Origin: Tamarix chinensis
Lineage: Eukaryota; Streptophyta; Magnoliopsida; Caryophyllales; Tamaricaceae
Length of the DNA stretch: 64,000 bases
Assembly (NCBI GenBank): GCA_030549775.1
Contig: CM060180.1
Span: 26,059,590-26,123,589, forward strand
Reading direction: 5' to 3'
The translations under genes and the position numbers were made by a program. The notes below the pieces were generated by a model. It was not told where the DNA came from. It was given only the letters and a program-made list of their open reading frames with translations, and searched no databases. Shown here in pieces: positions 36,186 to 48,425 of this stretch. Numbering within the stretch: position 1 is the stretch's first letter; every line of letters starts with the position of its first letter.

Positions 36186-37723
36186 TTGTCTACATTCATA
36201 AAACATTATATTATTTCTTATTTCATAACATTACTACATATGATATATGTGTTTGATACTTTAACTTCATATTTTGTATTCCTAGCATTGTTTGTACTAA
36301 TTTATATATTGAAATTTAGCAAAGATATGACTAAAAAAACATTAACAAGGAATCTAGTGATGAAGAAGGGAAAAGAGGGCATATTGTGATGAGAATCATC
36401 ATTGAAACGATTAATAGAAGAGAATAAGAAGAGTTGAGATATAATACTTATAATCTTCCTATCAGCAAGTATGCAGATATGTTTCTTACATACATTTCAC
36501 TCGTCAACTGTAACCATGTTCCTATCTACTACACCAATTGGAAGCAAGTTCTAAAGGGTCACTTGAAACATATTTGATAAGAAGTCATGGTAAATAATAT
36601 GTTTTTCTTGATAATTTTTGGATGTTACGCGCTATTAGTTTTAATACATTAACTTTGGTGTGCATATTTATGTCTTATTTTGTAGATAGTCCCAAAGATG
36701 ATGAAGAAGTGGATTTTTAGACATTACGGTGAATGTCTAAGAATATTTAGGGCATACTTGAACAATAAAAAAATGTACAAAAATAGGGATGGTGTTTTAC
36801 ACATAAATCCCCCTAAGCATTATGGTTTCATTGATTAAGATAGTTGGGATTAGTTTATTGGATATTGTCTTTCAGAGGAGCTTAAGGTATTTGTTGCATA
36901 ACAATTAATCTTTTTGATCAAGAAGATTTTATTGATATTTAAATAGCAATGAGTATATATTTTGGCTTGTAATATAGGAGAAATGTACCAAAAATAAAGA
37001 AATTGCTAAGTAGAATATTTATCACCATCATATGGCTAGAAAAGGTTATGCAGGCCTTAATGAAGAATTGGTATGACAATTTGATTTATGTGTTTTCATA
37101 TTGTTAAATTTAAGTGCATATTTTGGAATTATAGCTCTTAACATAGGACAAGGATCCATATACTTCATCCATAAATATTAGTACATTATAGAAGAAGGCT
37201 AGAGAAACAAAAATATGGATATCTTAATGAAGATGTACAAAATGATGCTAAAAGAATTGTAAGTTTGACGATATCCATAATCCTAGTTAGTTTTCTTAGA
37301 GCAAACTATTATATTATGCTTATTCCTATATTTTAAATCACATACATTATAGGATAAATGTGAAACATTAGATTCAATCGAGGGTGTAGATCAATATAGC
37401 ATCGTGTCACAAGGAATGGGAATTGAAGAATAGCCTAGAAGATACAAGGGTCTTGAATTAAGGGTTACAAGAATAAGTGTATGTGGTCAATCACGTGGAC
37501 CTTGGAATACCAATGAATAAGTAGCTCTTCTGACCCAAAAAATCAAACATGGCATTTGAATGTATGGCCAAAATGGAGAAAGAGTTGGCCTCCATCAAAT
37601 TGCAAGGAAATAAGCCATCCGATTTAAATACACATGATCCCCTTCACATACCCAATGTAAATAGCATTAAAGATAATTGTGAAGCCGATACATATTTTTA
37701 TTCTCTTCTCGAGGTAAGAATAT

Positions 37724-37771
<48 letters not shown>

Positions 37772-38110
37772 CAATTTTCAACTCAATAATTAATAATATT
37801 TAATATTTTAATATAGGGTTTGCATAAATGTGACTTGTAAGATAACGACCCGTCAAATATTTTGGTGAAAGAAAGGGTACACATCAATCATGGTATTGAA
37901 ATGTTGATAGTCCATGGATCTATCTTAGATCCAAATACAAGGCTTATATGCATTGACAATCCAATGATTGAAGATGCACCCTTAACTTGCTATAAAGAAG
38001 GTGGTGAGGTAAATACAGTGTTGGAAGCTCATAGAAGCTTGGTGCCTTGGACCACAGACCAGATACATCTCACCACTGAAGAGATAATGACATCCTCCAT
38101 CCATGTTATA
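36186..38110 (+). pseudogene. TNP1/Transposase_24-like remnant of CACTA-1
   Basis: This is the second gene of En/Spm-type elements, whose product binds subterminal repeats. Lys-rich text at 36320-36380 leads to a stretch read as FRHYGECLRIFRAYLNN (36714-36765) and HYGFID..SWD.FIGYCLSEE (36819-36880), matching the spacing of the Transposase_24 FK..L...Y...P..Y.FI...W..FV pattern. KKARETKIWIS follows at 37190. A coiled Met/Lys/Glu stretch (37549-37680) and a C-terminal part (37862-38100; VHGSILDPN, SLVPWTTDQI) complete it. Two introns carry (AT)n tracts. Stops in frame show it is broken. Confidence 0.55.
37728..37767. repeat. (AT)n microsatellite
   Basis: About 20 AT units in a likely intron of the TNP1-like gene; a second such tract is at 38144-38180. 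Confidence 0.95.
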
Positions 38111-38140
38111 CTTAACTTTACATACATTATATATTCCCTC

Positions 38141-38143
<3 letters not shown>

Positions 38144-38180
<37 letters not shown>
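38144..38180. repeat. (AT)n microsatellite
   Basis: About 18 AT units, just after the last TNP1-like coding block. Confidence 0.95.
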
Positions 38181-38182
<2 letters not shown>

Positions 38183-38689
38183 TCATTATGTTTCAGTTAC
38201 TACTATGAATTAAGAAATCATAAAATAGGAATGTTCCTATGACAAAGGGAAAGAGAATTATTAGTGGAAGGAGAAAAAAAATAGGTCACCGAGAAAGGTA
38301 AGAGATACAGATAAAAAAAATTCAATTGCCCCACAAAAAATTCCATCTTCAGAGAAGAGCCAACATTATAAGAACCCTGTTGACCACCACTAGATTTGAT
38401 GATTTTGTATTTCAACAACCAAAAATACTTTGGTAGTGATCTAATTATTATTAGTTGTCCTTCCAAGTATGTTGGGAGGGACGGTGTCATTTAAAAGGTA
38501 TCAATGAAGGTTATCGGCAAAATTTATGAGCATGAATGAAGGTTAATAACGAGTGTTGTCGTAGATGTTACATAAGTATTATTTTATATAATATATTTTA
38601 ACTCTTTTCATTGATTTGTATAATTTTATGACCTCTTATATATACACACACACACATGAGTTATCATTTATTAATAAATATGAGTTATT

Positions 38690-39370
38690 ATTGTAATTCA
38701 TAAGATGACTATTGGTCATGTTGCGGCTGAGGGGATGTTATCCTCTATTATATTTGTGTGTCCATACTACATATTTGACTATACTATAATAAGTGAGGGT
38801 AGAAAAAAATGTAGTGGATTGGATATTAAGTGACGGATACAACAATAAGTGTTATCTCATACCTCACCTCACAAGTGAATATTGGGTTTTTTTTGCCATC
38901 CGTTGTGATAAAAAAAAGTACATATGTTTGATTCCCTCTAAAAATAGTTTGTTTCTTTTTTTGTCGCTCGTTTTGAAGGAAAAGATTTAATTGACATATT
39001 AGTATACTTATTACTTCATTATCTTATTTATTCATATATTTTGCATTAATTTTTTGAGGTATATAAAGTTATAATATTTTGTATTGACTTTAGTTATTAG
39101 GTTACTACAGATGACGTATATAGGGAGAGGTGGAAATAGCGTGCTAGACCTAAGGAATCTTGAGTATAAGCCTATAATGGTATGTAGAAAAACAATCATT
39201 TTATATTTTATTTCAATTCCGGTTAAAAACTAAGAGAACAACAAGATAACTAAATTCATTTTGTAGTGTCCACAACAACAAAATGGTAATGATTGTGGAT
39301 ACTATGTTTGTAGAGCAATGGATCACATACTCAAAAAAATATGTGAATATAAATCTAAGCCATGTATGTT
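38690..39370 (+). pseudogene. Ulp1-like (C48) cysteine protease remnant in CACTA-1
   Basis: Ulp1-type proteases cleave SUMO-like conjugates, and such domains are carried by some plant CACTA and Mutator elements. The C-terminal signature is clear at 39274-39320 (QQNGNDCGYYVCRAMDHI, with the catalytic Cys in DCGYY). Upstream, 38868-38935 reads SEYWVFFAIRCDKKKYICL, the block that normally starts with the catalytic His (HW); here it is Tyr, so the protease would be dead even if translated. Frames are broken between the two blocks, with a probable intron at 39175-39265. Confidence 0.65.
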
Positions 39371-39854
39371 TCTTTTTTCATTACTGAATCTATGACATAT
39401 TAATTACTAATTGAATGATTGACTCATATCAATTTGTAGTTTTTCATCAGTGGATATACACAAGGTCAGAAATATGCAAATGATAAAATTGATGAAGTTA
39501 GAGATGAATGAGCCAAGTTTGTGTGATCACACACTTAGTATTATAGATCTACATGTATTTTTTGGTTTGTATCTCATATGTCTTATATTATTCTATGAAA
39601 TTGGATACGCACATGTATGCATGCAAGCGTTTATTAGCCATTGATACATAGTTATATTTTATGATTTATGAACTTCGACTTTACAGTGTAAAGCCACTAA
39701 TTTGTAGTACGCCTACTAATTGTATTTCCTATGAGGAATATAAGCATGAATTGGTGTTGTGTTATACATTGCAGATTTGATAAATATTTGAATATACAAC
39801 TGTGTATGTAGCTTAGACAAAACTATAAAATTTATATAAAAAAAATAATTATGT

Positions 39855-40349
39855 TTTAATAATGGTTCTTTTCTAAACCGTTATTAATACCCTAATCTAT
39901 TATATATTTCAAGCATTTTTAATAACGATTATTAGAAAAAACCATTGATAAATTATTTTTTAAATGCTCATTAAATATTAATTAGGATTTAACTACTACA
40001 TAATCATATATTTAATGCTAACATGTACATTTTAATAATGCTTTTGGAATAAAATCATTATTAAAGCATGAATTTAATGCTAATAATTAATAATTTAGGG
40101 CTTTAATTAATATGTTATTAGTTTTTTTTTAGAATGTTATGGTTATCCAACCGTTTGCTTTAATAATAGTTTCTAGGCGAACCATTATTAAAACCAAAAG
40201 TTTGAACTAAATTGTGTGGATTTTAAAGATTTTTTATGACGGTTTTTGAACTGTTACTAAAGCTTTAACAATTTTCAATTCAATAACGATTCAGAACTAT
40301 TATTAAAACCCTTTCAAAATAGTTATCAAAAATAGTTTTTGGGGTGGTG
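39855..40349. repeat. CACTA-1 right terminal and subterminal repeats
   Basis: Repeated units such as TTTTAATAATGGTTC, AACCGTTATTAATAC, AATAACGATTATTAG and GAACTATTATTAAAACC occur in both orientations over about 490 bp, ending at GGGGTGGTG. It is the counterpart of 5961-6170 but longer. Confidence 0.7.
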
Positions 40350-40352
40350 TAT

Positions 40353-41049
40353 TTTTGAATTTTTAATGATGAACACTCACCTTTATAAATTTATTTTCCC
40401 CCTAAAAAGTTTGGAGATACGATGGTAGTTTTATTTTTGAGGCCACCTCGTTATATTTACCATGATTGTCATGTTTTTATAGACTTTGTAGTATTTTATG
40501 AAAGATTAGTTTTCTATTTCATTTGTTTCATTTTTTATATCACAGTCTATTATTTTTTTCTTCCTATACCATCTCCCAGGACACCCTCTCTTTGCCTACG
40601 ACATTATTCACTTCTCATTTATCATTTTCCTATCATCGTTCCTTCTGAGTTATTCCATCACCTTACCTTTTTGTCCTAGTTAAGGTTTTGGGATCATGTC
40701 CATGTGATTTTTTTCCTATGCACATTTCTCCTTAATCACTTCTCTCTCCAATAGAAGTTGTCAATACTTGAGCTTATCATTGTGTTAGTTGCAATAACCC
40801 TAGCCTTTTCTAGTTCACTGTAAGTAAATTTCTTATTATCTATTCCTCTTATTTGTTTTATGAAACTTGAATTTTACTAGATGCATGTGTGTGTTTGTGG
40901 TTTGTGTGAATTGGGGTAGCCTTAATTAGAATATATTGTGACATATATAATTATTTTCATTTATGCTTCTTGTTTTGATTCATGATGCATTACACTAGTA
41001 GTTTTCATGTGCTTAGTTGAGGTTTCTGTGTGGATTATAGTGTATAAAC
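40353..41049 (+). other. CACTA-2 sequence upstream of its TNP2
   Basis: It resumes directly after the TAT duplicate of CACTA-1. A C/T-rich region (40540-40680) and TCTAGTTCACTGTAAGTAAA (40818-40840, donor-like) suggest a 5' leader with an intron before the ATG at 41050. The open frame at 40422 has no recognised domain. Confidence 0.45.
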
Positions 41050-42700
41050 ATGGATAAAAAAAAATGGATGTATGAAAACTATATGAGTAAGGAATATGTT
41101 GATTGATTAGAGGATTTTATCAATTTTATTGTTATTCATTCTGAAAATCTAGATTGAATAATGTGTTCCTACACTAAATATTACCATTTGATGAAGATGA
41201 CATTATATGAAATCAAGAGTCATCTACTTACGTATGGTATGGATAAGGGGTGCACTCAAAGGATATGGCACTCGAGGATGGATCATTCAAAAACATGGTA
41301 GATAGAATGGGAGACAACTTTATGATTGTCTTGGTATGTTATATAAGCCGGTTGTTAATGTAGAGACACTCATATGTGATAGGTGTGTGAATTTCACAAA
41401 GTTATTAGTTGCAATAAGATTAAACAACTTGAAAGAAAGTCATGGGCAGAGTGATAATGGTTTTTCCTTGCTACTTGAGTTGTTAAGATAAATGTTTATT
41501 GAGGACAATGCTATTCTCTGTTGAACTTACGAGGCAAAAAAGGTTCTCTATTCTATAGGGTTAAATTATATATATAAATTCATGTCTACCCTAATGATTG
41601 TATCTTTTATTGGAATGAAAATTTGTCATTGGATTTTTTCCTTGAATTCCAAGCACCACGGTTCAAGAAAGCTAGTGTTTCATCAAAAGTATTATAGTAT
41701 TTTCCAATAATACCCATATTCCAAAGTTTGTTTAATAACCTTAAAGAATTGAAGAACTTGACATGGCATGTGACTGAGAAGATACGTGATGGGAAACATA
41801 GACATCCGACATATTCTCCTCAATGAAAGGCATTTGATCATAAGTTCTCTAATTTCGGTCAAGAACCAATAAACGCATGTCTTGCACTATTCACTAATAG
41901 AATGAATCTTTTTAGTGGGTATGTGAACCATAGTATGTGATCAGAAATCTTATCAATATATAATATTCCTCCATATTTATGCATAAAACATAAGTACTTA
42001 ATGTTAACATTGATAATTTATGAGCCTAATCAGCCATCAATGATTTAGATGTTTACGTACTTAGAGCATCTTAGTGATGATTTGATGCTTATGTGGGATA
42101 ATGGGGTCAATGCATTTGATGCACATCAAGAAGAGGATTTAAATATGAGGACAATGCTCTTTTGACGATAAATAATTTTCCAAAATACGATAACTTCTTT
42201 TTATATTCTCTCCATGGGCATTATGCATGCCCTACATATAAGGAGAGAACAAACTTCTCTCAATTAAAATTTAGCAAGAAGACTCATTGTCTTGGGCATA
42301 GTAGATTACTGCCAACTAACCATCATTGTTATAGGTAGCAAAAGGCCTTTAATGGGTATTCAGAAGAGTCGTTACCTCCTAAGCCTTTAAGAGGTGACCA
42401 AGTGTTTTAAAATGTGCATGACTTGAATTTGCCTTTCGATAAAAAGAATGGCAAAGCATTTCCTTTGAGTGGTTAGAAGAAGAGGTTCATATTATTTTGC
42501 CTTCTATATTTAAAAACTTTATCTGTGTGACATTACCTTGATGCCATGCATATTGAGAAGAACATTCGTTAGTCTTATCAGTATACTTCTAAATGTTCAT
42601 TTTAAAACAAAGGATGGACGCAATGTCAGGAAGGATTTGATTCACATGGGTATTAGGAAGGAATTATAGCCAAATAAAGTAGGCAAAATAATTGAGATCA
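41050..42700 (+). pseudogene. Truncated TNP2-like transposase remnant of CACTA-2
   Basis: It starts MDKKKWMYENYMSKEYVD at ATG 41050, the typical TNP2 opening, then a stop. Further matches are at 42055-42165 (DLMLMWDNGVNAFDAH and LNMRTMLF), 42205-42230 (HGHYACP), 42290-42380 (LGHSR, FNGYSEES) and 42610-42670 (KDGRNVRKDLIHMGIRKEL). The usual C-terminal half is absent, so CACTA-2 is internally deleted as well as full of stops. It is diverged from the CACTA-1 TNP2, so the two elements are different families. Confidence 0.7.
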
Positions 42701-43500
42701 TGATATAACTTATAAAGATGCTCAACAAAGCAAATAAAGATTGTTTGGAATATAACAGTAAGGTTTTATTTGTATGTTTATTACCTAATCATATTTAATA
42801 AATATATGTAATTTAGAATAAAGACACCAAGAAATGAATATTGAGATATTAGATTTTATTAACTAAAATATAATGTAATTAATTTTTTGGTCTTTTGTGA
42901 ACATAAACATACATCTTCTACAACAATTATAGGAGAGTCCGGTTGGAAACTAATGGTTTGATTTTAGTTTTTTTCACAAGATTTTGCAGTTGAGTATTAG
43001 TAGATAGGATTGTTGGTTCTATACTTATGTAAATGCTAAAGTTGAATACACCAAGCATTGATGCATGTGTTTTTTGGTAATTTTTTTGTAATCAAGATGT
43101 GATTCCAAGCTTTTGAAGCTTATGTATTTGTTAACAACAAGTATATGTAATGGTTTGAAATGAATATAATAACACTTTTTTCAAATTTTACTATGGCAAT
43201 TATTTTTATGAGAACGCTTTCAAACGCTATCTCTCAAAGGTAAGAAAAAGAAAAATAATGTCATCTTAAAGACTATTATAATGGTGTTTTTATATTTTGT
43301 CGTTGTAAAGGATTTATAACAATAACTATAAATAGTATTGATGTTGTTTATTGACATTGAACGTCGAATTTTCAAAGAATAGCCTAAATATATATATATA
43401 TATATATACAATGGCAATGCCTGTAGAAGGATTTTATGATGCTCGATATGTCGTCGAAAGGGTTTTTTAACTATTATCAAAAAGGTTTTTCATACCAGTG
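42701..43500. other. CACTA-2 3' region and terminus
   Basis: AT-rich region whose last 300 bases hold subterminal words (TTTTGTCGTTGTAAAGG, GAACGTCGAATTTTC, TGTCGTCGAAAGGG) and a short (AT)n tract at 43388-43408. It ends in TTTTTCATACCAGTG. Confidence 0.5.
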
Positions 43501-43503
43501 TTT

Positions 43504-45180
43504 GGAAACAATTTTTTTGTATTTTCTAAAACTCTTTTCTATTATTTTTTCATACAAGTAAAAAATACAAAAGCCTTAACCACATTCATGAACATATTTT
43601 AGTTCAAAAGACATTTCTAACTTAGTAATTATGAATGAAAAAGAACAAGGCTAGAGAGTCACACAAACTATACATGGTATTTTGGCATAGAACATAGGTT
43701 GATGATAAACTTTAAGTTGTAAATGAGTTGAGTTAGCTTAGCTGGCCTTGATAGAACTTTGAATCAATTTGCTATTTTACGATATTTAATTAATTAGTAA
43801 GGCTCACCAATGAGATCAAAGTTTAGTGATTAAGGCTAGCTTATAGTAACCAAAGTTTCTAGGTTTAAATTCTCTTTTGGTATTGTAATATCTTTATGGT
43901 GATTGTGACTGTTTATACGATGCTTTGTATTTTCATTTACGAACATTTTATGAATTAAAAATTAACGAGGTGAGCTCAATGTGGGGTATGTTTGAGGTTG
44001 ACTCATTTGTTCATAGGAGGTATATATCATTTAAGGGTTCATTCAAAAGTGCTTTGATTTACACATTCACTCACTATGGATATAGTTCCCATTATAATCA
44101 TACTATAAATCAAATGAGTCTAAGTATAATTAATTTAAAAAGATCTCAGGTTAAAGTCATTATGATTGCAATAATGTTCTTGAGGGAATTGTGTACCTCT
44201 ATAAATGGCTCTTTGGACAGCGAACCGAGTTAAGTTGGAGCCAAACTTCAGATATTGAAAGTGAATTAAAAATAAAATAAATTTTAATTAAAAAGACTGC
44301 TTATTATATATTTTAGGTGAGAGCAAAAGATAGTAAATAAATGGTGTCCATAATCAATCTAATAATAATCAAACCAATCAAGACAACTTTACCTTTTTAA
44401 TTACTTAAGTTTGCTTGGAGCTTGAACCTCGGTCACCACCAACATCACCTCTCAACCCTCATCATCAACTCGGCACATCTATCCCAAAGTGTAAAACTTA
44501 TTTGTCTTAATTAGTTACGTTAAGTCCACCGTTTATTGACTCATCGCTAGGTTTAGGTAATCATCCCTCCTATATAATATAATATAATATTATATTATAC
44601 TAATTTATATCAACCGTTAGCATATATGCCAAATATTTTTCTAAATCCATTGTAAGAAAAATATTATTAAAAAATAAAAATTTGGGGATTACATTAAAAA
44701 GTTCTTAATTAGATCCCCTAAAATATTGTTGTACGTACTAGATAGGATGGGAACTTGATCGGTTGCTTACAACAGGGAGGAATATATGTTTGATCTTCAG
44801 GACCACAAGAACACGAAGACATGTTTGTTTGACACCTGACCATAAAACTCTTCATTAACTAAAGCCAGATTTTAATTAATTCAGGTTAAATTACTAATGA
44901 TCATCATCATGAATTGATGCTTTCGTAAACAGTCAATAGGTTGGTAGATCAAAAAAAGGAAGAAAAATTACTATAATTAATAAGGTGTGCAGTAAACCTC
45001 CTAGGGTTAAGTAAATCAAGTCTCCTGGACCTAATACTGAGATAGTATATAATAAATTACACACTAGTAGTAAACTACATGCTGGAGATAGTTACTACTA
45101 TACTACGCCATATCAGCGTCATCATTGTTACTCTTAACAGTTGTCTCTGATGATCAGATACATGATCATCGGTCGAAGTA

Positions 45181-45217
<37 letters not shown>

Positions 45218-45829
45218 TTATTTATTTATTTTTGGGAAAAGGGCAGTACGTACGAAAATTCTTTGACACATGCTCTGGTTGGATGCTGTAGAATCAGACT
45301 TGATCAACAGTGCTGTCTTTCGACGCGTAGAATTCTGCGCAACTTGATTTTACATTATTTCCTTATTTATATACTTGGATTACGGTTCCAACGCTATATT
45401 GGCGAAGGTGTTTGATTAATTGCATACTGAAAGGAGCCCATCCATGTGAGCGGACAAGTTCACATGCCTACATGCATGGTGTTTATTTCGTTTATATACT
45501 ACAGAATTGTTGGGGTTTGTTGACGATTGGAATGGGACAATTTTGAAAAGATCTATTGTTTGTGAGATTCAATGCCTAAAGTGCTGACCTTATCTTCTCT
45601 TTTTATGCCAATACTAACTTGCAATTTTATCTTATGTTCCATAGCTGTCTAACATATATATACTATCGCACATAGTCTAATTTTACTAATTACAATTTAC
45701 CCCCCTACAATCATACAATTAAAGATGGTGGGAGATTGTAGGTTAGTTTATATGAAGTTTACCTTATAATTTATACAAAAAAAAATACAATTTCAAGAGT
45801 ATAAGGTTAATTTTAAAGTTGTATAATAA
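43504..45829. other. Intergenic DNA right of the CACTA stack
   Basis: No gene recognised. At 43788-43930 an A-box-like TAGTGATTAAGG and a B-box-like GGTTTAAATTC hint at a decayed tRNA-derived SINE on the plus strand, without clear target duplicates. An (AT)n tract lies at 45182-45215. Low-GC sequence otherwise. Confidence 0.35.
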
Positions 45830-46100
45830 AGACAGTATAGACTCGTTAAAAGCTTAATTTGATTTATTTATTTAATTAACGAAGATGAGTTTGAACTTTA
45901 TTTTAGGTTTGCTTATTAAATAAGTTTGGTTTCAGCTTAGGCTAGTAAGCTCGACTAATTAAAGGATTGATTCGGCTCATTTGTTTACTTAAATAAGCGA
46001 AAAAGTTGAGGTCAAACTTTATTTTAGTCTCGTTTATTAAAGAAATTGAGTCAAAGTGTGGGAGAGTTTAACCTGGCTCAACTCATTTAAATCCCTAAGT
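45830..46100. mobile_element. Probable hAT-type remnant
   Basis: It has CTCGTTTATT, GAGTTTGAAC, AAGCTCGACTAATTAAAG and GGCTCATTTG wording like the hAT element at 7248, and ends GGCTCAACTCATTTAAATCCCTA (inverted, a TAGGGATTTAAA start). The left end is not clear. Confidence 0.4.
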
Positions 46101-47416
46101 ATAATCATTGAGAATGATATCAATTGAAACATATGAGAGTGTAGGTTAATTCATATGAAAAGCTTTATATGTACATAGTAAAAAGATTGATGCTAAAATT
46201 TAGAAAGAGTATTGTATGCTCCAAATGACTAGATACATTTATTTATTATTTTTAAAAAATTTGTCGTAGAAAATTATATTATCAATAAGATTGAGGGGAA
46301 TTTATATAAACATTTGGCATCTTAATGTCCATCTATATAACCAATTTATCCTCTCTATTTTTCCTTTTTCTTTTTCGTTTTGTAAAATAAGAAAAACATT
46401 AATGGCCTAAATATGAGGGGCTTATGTAATCAGCCTAAAATGCAATTGACCCTAATATTGATGCTTAGAGAGTGGTTATACGTTATCTATTATATTACCT
46501 ATAAAGGTCATATAGTGATTTTAATATATATTTTCAAGGTCAAATGAAAAGTGTTCTAATGTGTTTTCTAGTAAATGTTATTGTTATATACTTTTACTAT
46601 ACTCATTGTGACTTCATTCAAACATGGACTAGTCATCTTATTATTTATTAATTTTTATCAACATGTTGATCACATACAAAAGGTTTTGAGGCAATTATAG
46701 GAGTTTAAAAGTTAATATGTTAGCCTTATATCTAAAATATGTTATTTTATAATCAATATCAAGTTTAACTATATATAATCCAAGCTTTGGCAAATTTATT
46801 TGGAGTTAAATGTATAAGGAACATTTAAGGTTGTTTCTAATCGAATAATGAATGTTGTTCTAGTGTTTCTCAAGGGAATGAATGCTTTCAAAATTTTAAA
46901 TGTTAGTGATAAGCCCTACAAACCAATTATGGAGATAATTATATATAATTGATTGAGAATAAAGTTTTTTTTGGCATTTAACATTCATAAAATTTAGGTA
47001 GCTATTATGCTTGTTAGAAAACCACTTATGACTTGTGTATTAATTTTTTTAGGCACACCATTAATGTCGTATAAGACTATAAGGTCGCAAATTAAAATGA
47101 GCTAGATTTAATATACTAGACTATGTTACTTGGTTTGGTCCAAGCCCATTAAAGCTGGCTAATACCAAATTAAATAGGTTTTAGTATTTTTAGTAGACAC
47201 ATCTTATTTCTAAATATAAGGGTGAGTCGCTAGAAAAATATAGAGAGAAAATAATTTTCTCACATTGCTTCCGCAATTATCCTTGAGAGGCAGCACAATA
47301 ATTTTCCATGTGTTACAAAGCTAATATTGGATTAATATCATTCATTTGGATATATACCAAAAGAGGCATGACATTTGGTGCACACTCCCCTTCATGACCC
47401 TTGATAGCACTGCTAA
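46101..47416. other. Intergenic AT-rich DNA
   Basis: No frame, repeat or RNA gene that I can support. Confidence 0.4.
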
Positions 47417-47835
47417 TAAGGGTGTGCACTAGATAAACTCAAACTAGACCAAATCGGCTCGAAGATCCATTTTTACTAAACTACAACCTATAATCCAAAT
47501 TGATTTCAAAAAGGTCTACATGGGGACCCAAAACGTAAAAATTAGGTCAAATCCGTACTAACCCTATTTTGAAAATGATCCTAGCTCGACTTGATTTTGA
47601 AATTAACCCTTTTATAACTTGTTTTTGACCTTATTTTAATCTAACTTTGAAAGATTTTGTAAAATGGACTAAAATAGGGACTGACTGAAAAACTTGGGTC
47701 AAATCCATAATGGCCCAGACGCTTGTTTTTAAACAAATATGATCCATAATTTGAACTATTTAAAAAAAATGGCCCAACCTGATCAGTTCAATTTAACACA
47801 AAATTCCAGGTTGACTTGATTTATGCATACCCTTA
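47417..47835. mobile_element. hAT-type non-autonomous element (419 bp)
   Basis: The ends TAAGGGTGTGCACTAG and, inverted, TAAGGGTATGCATAAATC match well. Flanks ACTGCTAA (47409-47416) and GATGCTAA (47836-47843) share six of eight bases, a decayed 8-bp duplicate. No coding capacity. Confidence 0.65.
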
Positions 47836-48425
47836 GATGCTAAGAGGTACTTTCTGTTTGTTAAGTCATTTTTTTATATTTGCATAGATCCTTGTATTCA
47901 AATCATAATAATCTTTATTAGACTTTAATTTATGAGCATAACCCAACACTAAATTCAAAGAATCTCCTTCAGCATAATGTTATGTTCATTAAAATAAATT
48001 CTATATTTACATTATATAAAATACTAATTGTTATAATACTACATAAAAAATATTTTGTAATGAATTCTAGCCATTGCATAAAAAAATCAAAAGTGTTTTT
48101 TCAACTATGAAAAATTAAAATTCATTCATTCCTCTATGATAGATAAACTTAAACTTTCATCTTTTAATATACATTTATCTCATTTTATTTGGTAACTAAT
48201 ATATTAGTACAATTATAATAAAAAGTCAATAATAATAGATTTTCAATACAATGGAAAAAAGTTAGGGTATTTAACAAGCGAACCTATTATAAATATTGAC
48301 CCCATTTTTAGGTATGTATTTTAGTATATAATATTTCTTAAATTTATAGTACATTGTAGTAAACGAAATTATAAATAAGTGTGAGGATTGATGGTTTGAT
48401 GGTCTTATATCTAGTGAAACTATAT
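47836..48425. other. Intergenic AT-rich DNA
   Basis: No supported feature. Confidence 0.4.

Larger units (their letters stand above)
5961..40349 (+). mobile_element. CACTA-1: coding CACTA (En/Spm) element, split by nested insertions
   Basis: The left terminus CACTACCACACAATTG (5961) and the right terminus ...GGGGTGGTG (40349) are flanked by TAT (5958-5960 and 40350-40352), the CACTA-type 3-bp duplication. The right end is degenerate (CACCACCCC on the minus strand), but its GATAACT/AAAACT repeats match the left subterminal style. With insertions removed, the own DNA is 5961-7247, 7588-7800, 11163-11675, 16357-16672, 17243-19657 and 35606-40349, about 9.5 kb. Internal order on the plus strand is: subterminal repeats, an unrecognised 5' coding-like segment, TNP2, TNP1/Transposase_24-like, a Ulp1-like protease, subterminal repeats. 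All frames carry stops, so the element is dead. Confidence 0.72.
3624..43500 (+). mobile_element. CACTA-2: outermost CACTA (En/Spm) element, host of the nest
   Basis: The right end is AAAGGTTTTTCATACCAGTG at 43500; on the minus strand it reads CACTGGTATGAAAAACCTTT. The left end at 3624 reads CATTGGTATAGGAAGGCTTT, the same terminus with a C-to-T change in the fourth base block. Both ends are flanked by TTT (3621-3623 and 43501-43503), the 3-bp duplication expected for CACTA elements. A shared GAAAATTCGACG word lies just inside both termini in inverted orientation (3651 and about 43357). Its own DNA is 3624-5960 and 40350-43500, about 5.5 kb, carrying a truncated TNP2 gene. The rest is CACTA-1 with its nested insertions. 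The TTT duplication is weak evidence alone; the matching termini carry the call. Confidence 0.6.
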
